Origin: Kitasatospora sp044457565
GTDB lineage: Bacteria > Actinomycetota > Actinomycetes > Streptomycetales > Streptomycetaceae
Length of the DNA stretch: 64,000 nt
Direction: 5' to 3'
Assembly: GCF_044457565.1 (NCBI RefSeq)
Contig: NZ_JBITGZ010000025.1
Coordinates: 1 to 64,000 of the forward strand
Below are positions 8,609 to 17,935 of this stretch, piece after piece (the stretch's first letter is position 1; each line of letters begins with the position of its first letter). The translations under genes and the position numbers were made by a program. The notes beneath the pieces were generated by a model that did not search any database, had not been told where the DNA came from, and was given only the letters and a program-made list of their open reading frames with translations.

Positions 8609-10126
8609 TCATCTGTCTCCGAAGACCGTGCGGTGCCAGTCCTTGCGGGCGACCGCGGTGGTGTCGAACATGACGTGCTTGACCTGCGTGTACTCGTCCA
8701 GGGAGTACTGCGACATGTCCTTGCCGTAACCGGAGGACTTGTAGCCGCCGTGGGGCATCTCGCTGATGATCGGGATGTGGTCGTTGACCCAGACGCAGCC
8801 CGCGGCGATCTCGCGGGTGGCGCGCAGCGAGCGGTGGATGTCGCGGGTCCAGGCGGAGGCGGCCAGGCCGTAGGGGGTGTCGTTGGCCAGCCGCAGGCCC
8901 TCCTCGTCGCTGTCGAAGGGGAGGGCGACCAGGACGGGGCCGAAGATCTCGCCCTGGACGACCTCGCTGTCCTGGGCGACGCCGGTGATCAGGGTGGGTC
9001 GGTAGTAGGCGCCGAGGCTGAGGTCGGTGCCGTCGTGGCCGGTGGCCGGGGCCTGGCCACCGGCGGCGATGGTGGCGCCGTAGCCGCGGGCGCGCTCGAC
9101 GAAGCCGGCCACCCGGTCCCGGTGGGTGTAGGAGACGAGCGGGCCGAGGTCGGTCTGCGGGTTGAGCGGGTCGCCGAGGCGGACGGCGTCGAACAGTTCG
9201 GCGACGCCCGCGACGAAGGCGTCGTACAGCGGGCGCTGGACGTAGGCGCGGGTGGCCGCGGTGCAGTCCTGGCCACTGTTGATCAGGGAGGCGGCGACGG
9301 CGCCGTGCACGGCGGCGTCGAGGTCGGCGTCGTCGAAGACCACGAAGGGGGCCTTGCCGCCGAGTTCGAGGTGGGTGCGCTTGACGGTGGCGGTGGCGAG
9401 TTCGGCGACCCGCTTGCCGACCGGCGTGGAGCCGGTGAAGGAGACCATCGCGACGTCCGGGTGGGAGACCAGGCGCTCGCCGGCGTCCCGGCCGGCTCCG
9501 GTGACGATGTTGACGACGCCGTCGGGGATGCCCGCCTCGGTGCAGGCCCGGGCGAACATCAGCGAGGTCAGCGGGGTGAGCTCGGCGGGCTTGAGGACGA
9601 TGGTGTTGCCGGCCGCGATGGCCGGGAGGATCTTCCAGGCGGCCATCTGCAGCGGGTAGTTCCACGGGGAGATGGAGCCGACCACACCGATCGCCTCCCG
9701 CCGGACGTAGGAGGTGTGGTCCCCGGAGTACTCGCCGGCCGCCTTGCCCTCCAGGCTGCGGGCGGCGCCGGCGAAGAAGGCGGTGTTGTCGACGGTGCCC
9801 GGCACGTCGAACTCGGTGGAGAGCTTGATCGGCTTGCCGGTCTGCGCGGTCTCCACCCGGGCCAGCTCCTGCGCGTTGTCCGCGAGGACCGCCGAGAGGC
9901 GCAGCAGGGCCTCGGCGCGGGCGCCGGGGGTGGCGCCCGACCACTCGGGCAGTGCGGCCCTGGCGGCGGCGACGGCCGCGTCGACGTCGGCGCCGGTGGC
10001 CAGGACGACCTGCTGGACGACGCTGCCGTCGGCCGGGTTGACGACCTGGAAGGGCTCACCGCCGGTGCCGTGGGTCTGCCGGCCGGCGATGTACTGTGCG
10101 CCCGCGCTGAAGTCGGTCAGGTCCAT
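8609..10126 (-). CDS. Gamma-aminobutyraldehyde dehydrogenase (first copy)
   Basis: The 505-residue aldehyde dehydrogenase has general base E254 in HLELGGKAP and nucleophile C288 in NSGQDCTAATR, the form seen in aminobutyraldehyde and betaine-aldehyde dehydrogenases. It would oxidise 4-aminobutanal or its gamma-glutamyl form to the acid in putrescine breakdown. The ATG at 10126 follows GGAGG with six-base spacing. A 21-residue upstream extension in the frame lacks such a site and was dropped. It is the first gene of the minus-strand operon that continues into potDABC and the amine oxidase, and it is divergent from the PucR regulator. Confidence 0.9.
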   Translation of the reverse strand: MDLTDFSAGAQYIAGRQTHGTGGEPFQVVNPADGSVVQQVVLATGADVDAAVAAARAALPEWSGATPGARAEALLRLSAVLADNAQELARVETAQTGKPIKLSTEFDVPGTVDNTAFFAGAARSLEGKAAGEYSGDHTSYVRREAIGVVGSISPWNYPLQMAAWKILPAIAAGNTIVLKPAELTPLTSLMFARACTEAGIPDGVVNIVTGAGRDAGERLVSHPDVAMVSFTGSTPVGKRVAELATATVKRTHLELGGKAPFVVFDDADLDAAVHGAVAASLINSGQDCTAATRAYVQRPLYDAFVAGVAELFDAVRLGDPLNPQTDLGPLVSYTHRDRVAGFVERARGYGATIAAGGQAPATGHDGTDLSLGAYYRPTLITGVAQDSEVVQGEIFGPVLVALPFDSDEEGLRLANDTPYGLAASAWTRDIHRSLRATREIAAGCVWVNDHIPIISEMPHGGYKSSGYGKDMSQYSLDEYTQVKHVMFDTTAVARKDWHRTVFGDR

Positions 10127-10689
10127 CTGGTTCCTCCATGTGCCCGTGGTTCGGCTGCTGCCGTGACGTGCTGCACCCGCTGCCGTCATGCTGCACGCGT
10201 AGGTCGGCGCGTTCCCGTACCGACGGCGGTGCGACTGGTCGAGTCGCCGCCTCGCTGGCCGAGAGGAATCCGGCCCGGTTGGTCACCGGGTTGCCGATCA
10301 CCGGGTTTGCGCGATCCTGGCAGCCGCACGTTGCCCTCACAAGGGATTCCGCTGTTGCGTTCAGGTTTCGCGGCGGATTTCGCCGGTGCTGTCCACGCCT
10401 CGCGACTGCCGACCCGCTGACCATGCCCGCTGGCCCGGGGAGCTCACAAGAAGCACTCCGCCAGGCTCGACGGGAAGGGCCTTACAAGGTGGAAGGGTTC
10501 GCGATGGGCGACAGGTCGTCGCGGCGATGGATGATTTACCTGACACAGTGCGACACGGTGCCCCGAGCGACACGATGGCCCGCCCCGCACACCGCCGCCC
10601 CGACCGGCCTCGCGCCCGGGCGGACCTGGCGCCGGGCGGACACCGTGCCCGACCCGGCACCGTGCCCGACCCGACCCCGGAGGACCGGC
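10127..10689. promoter_or_regulatory. Divergent control region, aldehyde dehydrogenase operon / pucR
   Basis: This 563-base gap between divergent genes must hold the promoters of the polyamine operon and of the PucR gene. I see two direct copies of TCACCGGGTT at 10283-10292 and 10298-10307, and two GCGACACG elements near 10550 and 10567. Which protein binds them, if any, is not shown. The open frame upstream of the pucR start covers much of this DNA but has no good start signal. Confidence 0.5.
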
Positions 10690-12357
10690 GTGCTCCCCAC
10701 CGTGGCCCGCGTACTCGACCTTGAGGTGATGCGGCGCGGCCTGCCGCAGGTGGTGGCAGGCGCCTCACACCTGGAACGGCCCGTCCGCTGGGTCCACGTC
10801 AGCGAGCTGCCGGACGTCGCCGGCATGCTCCAGGGCGGCGAGCTGGTGCTGACCACCGGCATCGCGCTGCCCGAGGACCGCGAGGGCCTGGCCCGGTACG
10901 TCCGGGAGCTGGACGAGGTCGGGGTCGCCGGGCTGGTGATCGAGTTCGGGCGGCGCTACTTCGACAGCCTGCCGCGCGCCCTGGTGCACGCGGCCGAGCA
11001 GCGCGGGCTGCCGCTGATCGTGCTCCGCCGTGAGCTGCGCTTCGTCGCGGTGACGGAGGCGGTGCACGCCCTCGTGGTGAACGCCCAGCTGGAGCGGCTG
11101 CGCAGCTCGGAGGCGGTGCACCAGGTGTTCAACGAGCTGGCGGTGGAGGGCGCCGAGCCGGCCGAGGTGGTCCGCCAGGTGGCGCTGATGGCCGGAGCCC
11201 CGGTGGTCCTGGAGAACCTCGCCCATCAGGTGCTGGCGCACGAGCCGGCCGGGCGCCCGGAGGCGGAGCTGCTGGAGGGCTGGGAGCGCCGCTCGCGCGG
11301 TGTCCGCCCCCCCGGCCGCACCGGGCACGACCCGCGCAGCGGCTGGCTCGTGACGGCGGTCGGCGCGCGCGGCCAGGACTGGGGGCGCCTGGTGCTGGTC
11401 GAGGAGCCGGGGCCGCTGCCGGAGGAGACCGCGCACCCGCACGCGATGCTGCTGGAGCGTGGCGCGGCCACGCTGGCGCTGAACCGGCTGGTGGTCCGCG
11501 ACCGGGAGAGCCTGGAGCGCCAGACCCACCGGACCCTGCTCTCCGGCATCCTCACCCACGCGCTGACGGTCTCCGAGGTCGCGCTGCGGGCGCAGGCGCT
11601 CGGCGTGCCGCTGGAGGGCCGACGACTGGTCGGGGTGGTGCTGCGTCAGCGGCGTGGCCCGAGCCCGGCCGCGCTGGAGGCCCAGGCCCGGCTGCGGGAC
11701 TTCACCGAGCTGGCGGCCGCGGCCGTCCGCAGCTGCCGGCTGCCGGCGCTGGTCGGCGCGCTGGACGACGAGGGCGTGGGAGTCCTGATCGCGCTCGGCT
11801 CGCAGCAGGACGAGCACGCCGCGCTGGACGGCTTCGCCGCGGCGCTGCGCAGGCTGGCCGCCGACACCAACCGGGAGGCGGCGGGCCCGGCCCCGCAGCA
11901 GGTGTTCCAGCCGGTGGTCGCGGTCGGCTCCTCGGTCGGCTCGGTCCGTGACGCCCGGCGCACACTGCTGGAGGCCACCCAGGTCGCGGACGCCGCGCTG
12001 CACGACGCACCGGGCGGCCGGGCGGCCGCGTACTACCGGCTGCCGGACGTGCGGCTGCGCGGTCTGCTGCACCTGCTGCGGGACGACGCCCGGCTGCAGA
12101 CGTACGTCGAGCGCGAGCTGGGCCCACTGCTGGCGTACGACGCGGAGCACGGGAGCCAGCTGGTGCAGATGCTGCGGATCTACCTGGAGCAGGGCCGCAA
12201 CAAGTCGGCGGCGGCGGATGCGGCGCACCTGTCGCGGCCCTCGTTCTACGACCGGCTGCACAAGGTGGAGCGGATCCTCGCCGTCGACCTCGACCAGGTG
12301 GAGTCCTGCCTGTCGCTGCACGTCGCGCTGCTGGCACTGGACGCCGTCCGCCGGTGA
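10690..12357 (+). CDS. PucR-family transcriptional regulator of polyamine/nitrogen catabolism
   Basis: This 555-residue regulator has an N-terminal purine-catabolism (PucR) domain (about residues 1-130, including LVLTTGIALP), a middle GGDEF-like sensory region, and a C-terminal helix-turn-helix (near NKSAAADAAHLSRPSFYDRL). The GTG at 10690 follows GGAGG and gives a family-length protein. The longer open frame to 10138 is not needed. It faces the aldehyde dehydrogenase/potDABC operon and converges on an aminotransferase. The S. coelicolor gene at the equivalent place, which I recall as SCO5656/EpuRI, is linked to polyamine and ethanolamine use. That assignment is from memory. Confidence 0.88.
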   Translation: MLPTVARVLDLEVMRRGLPQVVAGASHLERPVRWVHVSELPDVAGMLQGGELVLTTGIALPEDREGLARYVRELDEVGVAGLVIEFGRRYFDSLPRALVHAAEQRGLPLIVLRRELRFVAVTEAVHALVVNAQLERLRSSEAVHQVFNELAVEGAEPAEVVRQVALMAGAPVVLENLAHQVLAHEPAGRPEAELLEGWERRSRGVRPPGRTGHDPRSGWLVTAVGARGQDWGRLVLVEEPGPLPEETAHPHAMLLERGAATLALNRLVVRDRESLERQTHRTLLSGILTHALTVSEVALRAQALGVPLEGRRLVGVVLRQRRGPSPAALEAQARLRDFTELAAAAVRSCRLPALVGALDDEGVGVLIALGSQQDEHAALDGFAAALRRLAADTNREAAGPAPQQVFQPVVAVGSSVGSVRDARRTLLEATQVADAALHDAPGGRAAAYYRLPDVRLRGLLHLLRDDARLQTYVERELGPLLAYDAEHGSQLVQMLRIYLEQGRNKSAAADAAHLSRPSFYDRLHKVERILAVDLDQVESCLSLHVALLALDAVRR

Positions 12358-12427
12358 ACGCCCTGACGCGGTAACGGCGGTGACGGCGGTAATGGCGGGT
12401 GACGGGGTGAAAGCGGTGAACTCCGGC

Positions 12428-12457
12428 GGGCCCGGGGCGCCGAAGCACCCCGGGCCC
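12428..12457. terminator. Bidirectional terminator between convergent genes
   Basis: Perfect 10-base arms GGGCCCGGGG (12428-12437) and CCCCGGGCCC (12448-12457) flank a 10-base loop. They sit between pucR and the convergent aminotransferase gene, so the hairpin can end both transcripts. Confidence 0.65.
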
Positions 12458-12539
12458 GGTGGCATCGAGCCTGCACGGCGGCACACCCTCGCCGACCCGC
12501 AGACCCGCCGACCCACCCGCGGCCGGCCGAGGCGCCGCG

Positions 12540-13898
12540 TCAGACGGTGTGCGCGTCCGCGACCGAGAGCGCCTCGTCCAGGATGGCCAGACCGCTCTTG
12601 GCCTCCTGCTCGGTGACGTTGCACGGCGGCACGACGTGGAAGCGGTTCATGTTGATGAACGGCCACAGGCCGCGCTGCTTGCAGGCGGCGCCCAGCTCGG
12701 CCATCGGCGCATTGGCGGCGCCGGCCGCGTTGTAGGGCACCAGCGGCTCGCGGGTCTCGCGGTTCTTCACCAGGTCGAGCGCCCAGAAGACGCCCAGGCC
12801 GCGCACCTCGCCGATGGACGGGTGGCGCTCGGCCAGCTCGCGCAGGCCCGGGCCGAGCACCGTCTCGCCGATGTGCTTGGCGTTCTCCACGATGCCCTCC
12901 TCGGCCATCGCGTTGATCGTCGCCACGGCGGAGGCGCAGGCCAGCGGGTGGCCGGAGTAGGTGAGGCCACCGGGGAAGGGACGCTCGCCGAAGGTGGCCG
13001 CGATCTCGGCGTTGATCGCCACGCCGCCCAGTGGCACATAGCCGGAGTTGACGCCCTTGGCGAAGGTGAGCAGGTCCGGGGTGACGCCCCAGTGGTCCAC
13101 GGCGAACCACTCGCCGGTGCGGCCGAAGCCGGCCATCACCTCGTCGAGGATGAAGACGATCCCGTACCGGTCGCAGATCTCCCGGACGCCCGCGAGGTAG
13201 CCGGCCGGCGGGATCAGGATGCCGGCGGTGCCGACCACCGACTCCAGGATGATCGCCGCGATGGTGTGCGGGCCCTCGAACGCGACCGTCTCCTCCAGGT
13301 GGGCCAGCGCGCGCTCGCACTCCTGGGTCTCGTTCTCGGAGTGGAACGGGGAGCGGTAGGCGTACGGGCCCCAGAAGTGCAGGACGCCGGAGACGCCGGT
13401 CTCGCTGGCCCAGCGGCGCGGGTCGCCGGTGAGGGCGATCGCGTTGGCGGTGGCGCCGTGGTACGAGCGGTAGGTCGACATGACCTTCTGCCGGCCGGTG
13501 TGCAGCCGCGCCATCCGGATGGCGTTCTCGACCGCCTCGGCGCCGCCGTTGGTGAAGAAGATCTTGTCCAGGTCGCCCGGGGTGCGCTCGGCGATCAGCC
13601 GGGCGGCCTCGCTGCGCGACTCCACGGCGAAGCCGGGCGCGACGGTGCAGAGCTTCGCGGCCTGCTCCCGGATCGCGGCGACCACCTTGGGGTGCTGGTG
13701 GCCGATGTTGGTGTTCACCAGCTGGGAGGAGAAGTCGAGGTAGCGGTTGCCCTCGTAGTCCCAGAAGTACGAGCCCTCGGCGCCGGCCACCGCGAGGGGG
13801 TCGATCAGTGCCTGGGCGGACCACGAGTGGAAGACGTGCGCGCGGTCGGCGGCCTTGACTGCCTGCCCGGCGGCTGAGTCAGCGGTGGGGATGCTCAT
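12540..13898 (-). CDS. Class III aminotransferase (omega-amine/aspartate aminotransferase family)
   Basis: The 452-residue PLP enzyme has the class III fold: D252 in LDEVMAGFGR binds the pyridine nitrogen and K281 in FAKGVNSG would form the Schiff base. It would move the amino group of an omega-amino compound such as putrescine, GABA or beta-alanine to pyruvate or 2-oxoglutarate. Substrate cannot be read from sequence. Position beside the PucR regulator and two aminobutyraldehyde dehydrogenases favours a diamine. It converges with pucR and is preceded by another dehydrogenase gene in the same orientation, with a terminator between them. Confidence 0.85.
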   Translation of the reverse strand: MSIPTADSAAGQAVKAADRAHVFHSWSAQALIDPLAVAGAEGSYFWDYEGNRYLDFSSQLVNTNIGHQHPKVVAAIREQAAKLCTVAPGFAVESRSEAARLIAERTPGDLDKIFFTNGGAEAVENAIRMARLHTGRQKVMSTYRSYHGATANAIALTGDPRRWASETGVSGVLHFWGPYAYRSPFHSENETQECERALAHLEETVAFEGPHTIAAIILESVVGTAGILIPPAGYLAGVREICDRYGIVFILDEVMAGFGRTGEWFAVDHWGVTPDLLTFAKGVNSGYVPLGGVAINAEIAATFGERPFPGGLTYSGHPLACASAVATINAMAEEGIVENAKHIGETVLGPGLRELAERHPSIGEVRGLGVFWALDLVKNRETREPLVPYNAAGAANAPMAELGAACKQRGLWPFINMNRFHVVPPCNVTEQEAKSGLAILDEALSVADAHTV

Positions 13899-13981
13899 GC
13901 CGGTAAGCGTAGGGAAGCGGGCGCGAGACGTGCAGCTTCATCTTGTCAGGCGCTCACGCGTGTGGCCGACAGCCTGACAGG

Positions 13982-14014
13982 CGAAGGCCCGGACCACGCG
14001 GGTCCGGGCCTTCG
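13982..14014 (-). terminator. Perfect 14-bp hairpin terminator
   Basis: Arms at 13982-13995 and 14001-14014 pair perfectly around a 5-base loop. It lies 65 bases after the stop of the aldehyde dehydrogenase at 14080, and upstream of the next minus-strand gene, so the two are probably transcribed separately. Confidence 0.8.
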
Positions 14015-14079
14015 GTTCAGGCTCCTTCGGACACCGTCGGGCCTGGTTCAGGGCCTCGGTGCCGGGTGGGTCGGCTCGC

Positions 14080-15525
14080 TCAGATGGCGGTCATCACGTG
14101 CTTGACGCGGGTGTAGTCCTCGAAGCCGTAGGAGGAGAGGTCCTTGCCGTAGCCGGACTTCTTGAAGCCACCGTGCGGCATCTCGGCGACCAGCGGGATG
14201 TGGGTGTTGATCCAGACGCAGCCGAAGTCCAGGCGGCGGGACATCCGCATGGCGCGGGCGTGGTCCTTGGTCCAGACGGAGGAGGCGAGCGCGAACTCCA
14301 CACCGTTGGCGTAGTCGACGGCCTGCTCCTCGTCGGAGAACTTCTGCACGGTGATGACCGGGCCGAAGACCTCGTTCTGGATGATCTCGTCGTCCTGGTT
14401 CAGACCGGAGACGACGGTCGGGGCGTAGAAGTAGCCGATGTCGCCGACCCGGTGGCCACCGGCCTCGACCTTGGCGTGGGAGGGCAGCCGCTCGATGAAG
14501 CCGGCCACCTGCTTCAGCTGGTTGGCGTTGTTCAGCGGGCCGTAGAGCACGTCCTCGTCGTCGATGCCACCGGTCTTGGTCTCGGCCGCCGCCTTGGCGA
14601 GCGCCTCGACGAAGGCGTCGTGGATCGACTCGTGCACCAGCACGCGGGTGGCGGCGGTGCAGTCCTGGCCGGCGTTGAAGTAGCCGGCCACCGAGATGCC
14701 CTCGACGGCCTCGGCGATGTCGGCGTCCTCGAACACCACGACCGGGGCCTTGCCGCCGAGCTCCAGGTGGACGCGCTTGACGTCCTTGGACGCCGACTCG
14801 GCGACCTGGATGCCGGCGCGCACGGAGCCGGTGATGGAGGCCATCGCCGGGGTGCGGTGCTCGACCATCAGGCGGCCGGTCTCGCGGTCACCGCAGATGA
14901 CGTTGAAGATGCCCGCCGGCAGCTCCATGTCGGCGAGGATGCCGCCGATGATCTCGGCCAGCAGCACGGTGGAGGCCGGGGTGGTGTCGGAGGGCTTGAG
15001 CACCACGGTGTTGCCCGCGGCGATGGCCGGGGCGAACTTCCAGACGGCCATCATCATCGGGTAGTTCCACGGCGCGACCTGGGCGCAGACGCCGACCGGC
15101 TCGCGGCGCACGATGGAGGTCATGCCGTCCATGTACTCGCCCGCGGCCTTGCCCTCGAGCAGGCGGGCGGCGCCGGCGAAGAAGCGGATCTGGTCGGCCA
15201 TCGGGCCGATCTCCTCGGACTTGGTCAGCCCGCGCGGCTTGCCCGTGTTGCGACACTCGGCGTCTACCAGCTCGTCGGCGCGGGCCTCGACCGCGTCGGC
15301 GATCTTCAGCAGCAGCCGCTGCCGGGTGCTCGGGGTGGCGTCACGCCAGATCGGGAACGCCGCGGCGGCCGCGGCCATCGCCGCGTCCACGTCCGAGGCG
15401 CCGGACAGCGGAGAGGTCGCGTAGGCGTCACCGGTCGTCGGGTCCACGATGTCCAGCGTGCGGCCGTCTGCCGCGTCGACGAACTCACCGTTGATGTAGT
15501 TACGCAGAGTGCGAAGGTCACTCAC
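14080..15525 (-). CDS. Gamma-aminobutyraldehyde dehydrogenase (second copy)
   Basis: The 481-residue dehydrogenase has base E255 in HLELGGKAP and nucleophile C289 in NAGQDCTAATR. It is a paralogue of the enzyme at 8609-10126 and matches the PatD/gamma-aminobutyraldehyde group in length. It would oxidise 4-aminobutanal made by a putrescine aminotransferase to GABA. The GTG at 15525 has a clear GGAGAG site upstream. It is divergent from the Lrp regulator and aminotransferase pair, which suggests common control by that regulator. Confidence 0.9.
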   Translation of the reverse strand: MSDLRTLRNYINGEFVDAADGRTLDIVDPTTGDAYATSPLSGASDVDAAMAAAAAAFPIWRDATPSTRQRLLLKIADAVEARADELVDAECRNTGKPRGLTKSEEIGPMADQIRFFAGAARLLEGKAAGEYMDGMTSIVRREPVGVCAQVAPWNYPMMMAVWKFAPAIAAGNTVVLKPSDTTPASTVLLAEIIGGILADMELPAGIFNVICGDRETGRLMVEHRTPAMASITGSVRAGIQVAESASKDVKRVHLELGGKAPVVVFEDADIAEAVEGISVAGYFNAGQDCTAATRVLVHESIHDAFVEALAKAAAETKTGGIDDEDVLYGPLNNANQLKQVAGFIERLPSHAKVEAGGHRVGDIGYFYAPTVVSGLNQDDEIIQNEVFGPVITVQKFSDEEQAVDYANGVEFALASSVWTKDHARAMRMSRRLDFGCVWINTHIPLVAEMPHGGFKKSGYGKDLSSYGFEDYTRVKHVMTAI

Positions 15526-15807
15526 GGGATTCTCTCCTCGGTCTGGGCCTGCGGCGTTGCAGTATCCGGCGCCAGGATACGTCGGCGCCGGGTGGCCCGG
15601 CCGGGTCCGGCGCGGTCCACTGTTCGGTGGAGCGCGCCCTCCGGAGGAGGTGCGCGCGACTACCCTGCCAGGGTAACCGCACCGCTGCGGTTATCGACAG
15701 GCCAATGTCAGAACAACGATGAAATCCGTATGCGATCCCGAAGATCACGACGAAATCAGTAGCATTCTGCGCTTGCGAACGCGCAGGCGATCGGGCACAG
15801 TGGCGAC

Positions 15808-16281
15808 GTGGCCAACCGCGACCGGAACGCCAGCGTTCCCCTCGACTCCGCCTCCAAGGCGATCATCGAGCAGCTCCAGGAGGACGGGCGCCGCCCGTAC
15901 GCCGCCATCGGCAAGGCCGTCGGCCTGTCCGAGGCGGCCGTGCGCCAGCGGGTCCAGAAGCTGCTCGACCAAGGCGTGATGCAGATCGTCGCCGTCACCG
16001 ACCCGCTCACCGTCGGCTTCACCCGGCAGGCCATGGTCGGTATCCGGGTCGAGGGAGACATCGAACCGGTCGCAGACGCGCTGGCCGCCCTCGACGAGGT
16101 CGACTACGTGGTCTGCACCGCAGGCTCGTTCGACCTGCTGGCCGAGCTGGTCTGCGAGGACGACGAGCACCTGCTCGAACTGATCAACAAGCGCATCCGC
16201 GCGCTTCCCGGCGTGCGGAGCACCGAGAGCTTCGTTTATCTGAAGCTCCGGAAACAGACCTACACCTGGGGCACCCGATGA
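15808..16281 (+). CDS. Lrp/AsnC-family transcriptional regulator
   Basis: This 157-residue protein has an N-terminal winged helix-turn-helix (about residues 8-60, with AAIGKAVGLSEAAVRQRVQ) and a C-terminal RAM/ligand-binding domain (about 70-150). Such proteins sense amino acids or related small molecules. The start is a GTG without a strong Shine-Dalgarno sequence. Its stop overlaps the next ATG by four bases (ATGA at 16278-16281), so it is made with the aminotransferase it probably regulates, and it is divergent from the dehydrogenase at 14080-15525. Confidence 0.9.
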   Translation: MANRDRNASVPLDSASKAIIEQLQEDGRRPYAAIGKAVGLSEAAVRQRVQKLLDQGVMQIVAVTDPLTVGFTRQAMVGIRVEGDIEPVADALAALDEVDYVVCTAGSFDLLAELVCEDDEHLLELINKRIRALPGVRSTESFVYLKLRKQTYTWGTR

Positions 16282-17672
16282 GCGCCGACCCGGCACAGAA
16301 GGACCTTTCGAAGACCGCCTACGACCACCTGTGGATGCACTTCACCCGCATGTCGTCGTACGAGAACTCCCCCGTGCCGACGATCGTCAAGGGCGAGGGC
16401 ACCTACGTCTGGGACGACAAGGGCAAGAAGTACCTGGACGGGCTCGCGGGCCTGTTCGTCGTCCAGGCCGGCCACGGCCGCGAGGAGCTGGCCGAGGCCG
16501 CCGCGAAGCAGGCCAAGGAGCTGGCCTTCTTCCCGGTGTGGAGCTATGCCCACCCGAAGGCCGTCGAGCTGGCCGAGCGCCTTGCCAACTACGCCCCGGG
16601 TGACCTGAACAAGGTCTTCTTCTCCACCGGTGGCGGCGAGGCCGTCGAGACCGCCTGGAAGCTCGCCAAGCAGTACTTCAAGCTGACCGGCAAGCCGACC
16701 AAGTACAAGGTCATCTCGCGCGCCGTCGCCTACCACGGCACCCCCCAGGGCGCCCTGTCGATCACCGGCCTGCCGGGCCTGAAGGCCCCGTTCGAGCCGC
16801 TGGTGCCCGGCACCCACAAGGCCCCGAACACCAACATCTACCGTGCCCCGGCCTTCCTGGCCGGCCCCGACGGCACGGTGGACCCGGAGGCCTACGGCCG
16901 CTGGTGCGCCGACGAGATCGAGGTGGCCATCCTCAACGAGGGTGCCGACACCGTCGCCGCAGTCTTCGTCGAGCCGGTGCAGAACGCCGGTGGCTGCTTC
17001 CCGCCGCCGCCCGGGTACTTCCAGCGCCTGCGCGAGATCTGCGACCGCCACGACGTGCTGCTGGTCTCGGACGAGGTCATCTGCGCCTTCGGCCGCCTGG
17101 GCACCATGTTCGGCGCCGACAAGTTCGGCTACCAGCCCGACATGATCACCTGCGCCAAGGGCATGACCTCGGGCTACTCCCCGATCGGCGCCACGATCAT
17201 CTCGGACCGCCTGGCGGAGCCGTTCTACAAGGGTGACAACACCTTCCTGCACGGCTACACCTTCGGTGGCCACCCGGTCTCCTCCGCGGTGGCGCTCGCC
17301 AACCTCGACATCTTCGAGCGCGAGGGCCTGAACCAGAACGTGCTCGACAACGAGTCGAAGTTCCTGAACACCCTGGACAAGCTGCGCGACCTGCCGATCG
17401 TCGGCGACGTGCGCGGCAACGGGTACTTCTACGGCATCGAGCTCGTGAAGGACAAGGTCACCAAGGAGTCGTTCAACGACGACGAGGTGGAGCGCGTGCT
17501 CTACGGCTTCCTGTCGAAGGCGCTCTTCGACAACGGCCTGTACTGCCGAGCCGACGACCGTGGCGACCCGGTCATCCAGCTGGCCCCGCCGCTGATCTCG
17601 AACCAGTCGACCTTCGACGAGATCGAGCAGATTCTGCGGGTCAGCCTCACCGACGCGTGGGCCAAGCTCTGA
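16278..17672 (+). CDS. Class III aminotransferase, putrescine/omega-amino acid:pyruvate type
   Basis: The 464-residue PLP enzyme has D265 in SDEVICAFGR and Schiff-base lysine K294 in CAKGMTSGY. The sequence resembles the putrescine-pyruvate and beta-alanine-pyruvate aminotransferase group (SpuC-like) more than GabT. Product aldehydes would be substrates of the divergent dehydrogenase at 14080-15525, or of MmsA if beta-alanine is the donor. It is translationally coupled to the Lrp regulator and ends at a strong hairpin. Confidence 0.87.
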   Translation: MSADPAQKDLSKTAYDHLWMHFTRMSSYENSPVPTIVKGEGTYVWDDKGKKYLDGLAGLFVVQAGHGREELAEAAAKQAKELAFFPVWSYAHPKAVELAERLANYAPGDLNKVFFSTGGGEAVETAWKLAKQYFKLTGKPTKYKVISRAVAYHGTPQGALSITGLPGLKAPFEPLVPGTHKAPNTNIYRAPAFLAGPDGTVDPEAYGRWCADEIEVAILNEGADTVAAVFVEPVQNAGGCFPPPPGYFQRLREICDRHDVLLVSDEVICAFGRLGTMFGADKFGYQPDMITCAKGMTSGYSPIGATIISDRLAEPFYKGDNTFLHGYTFGGHPVSSAVALANLDIFEREGLNQNVLDNESKFLNTLDKLRDLPIVGDVRGNGYFYGIELVKDKVTKESFNDDEVERVLYGFLSKALFDNGLYCRADDRGDPVIQLAPPLISNQSTFDEIEQILRVSLTDAWAKL

Positions 17673-17691
17673 CCTTCTGTCCCACCCTCCG

Positions 17692-17726
17692 CCAAGGGCG
17701 GTCCCGCACTGCGGGACCGCCCTTGG
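17692..17726 (+). terminator. Perfect 16-bp hairpin terminator
   Basis: Arms at 17692-17707 and 17711-17726 pair perfectly with a 3-base loop, 20 bases after the aminotransferase stop. This is one of the strongest terminators in the window. Confidence 0.88.
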
Positions 17727-17935
17727 GCGTCCCCCCGCCGGCCCAGCGCCGCCGGGGCCCGCCGAAGAGCCGGCAAGGAGCCCCAAGCCGAACGTCCGCG
17801 AAGGTTTCTTGACGCCAACACGCCGGATTCGCTCCGGTTTGCCCACGGATGGGCCAGTGTGCCGCAACCTCGGCACGGCTCAGTCGTTCTAATCTGACGA
17901 CTGTCATATCCCCGTAGCCACCAGGATGGTGCTTC

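Noticed and set aside
10765..13824. 1019-residue minus-strand open frame spanning pucR and the aminotransferase
   Set aside because: It runs antisense through pucR and out of frame through the aminotransferase, both of which have clear family motifs.
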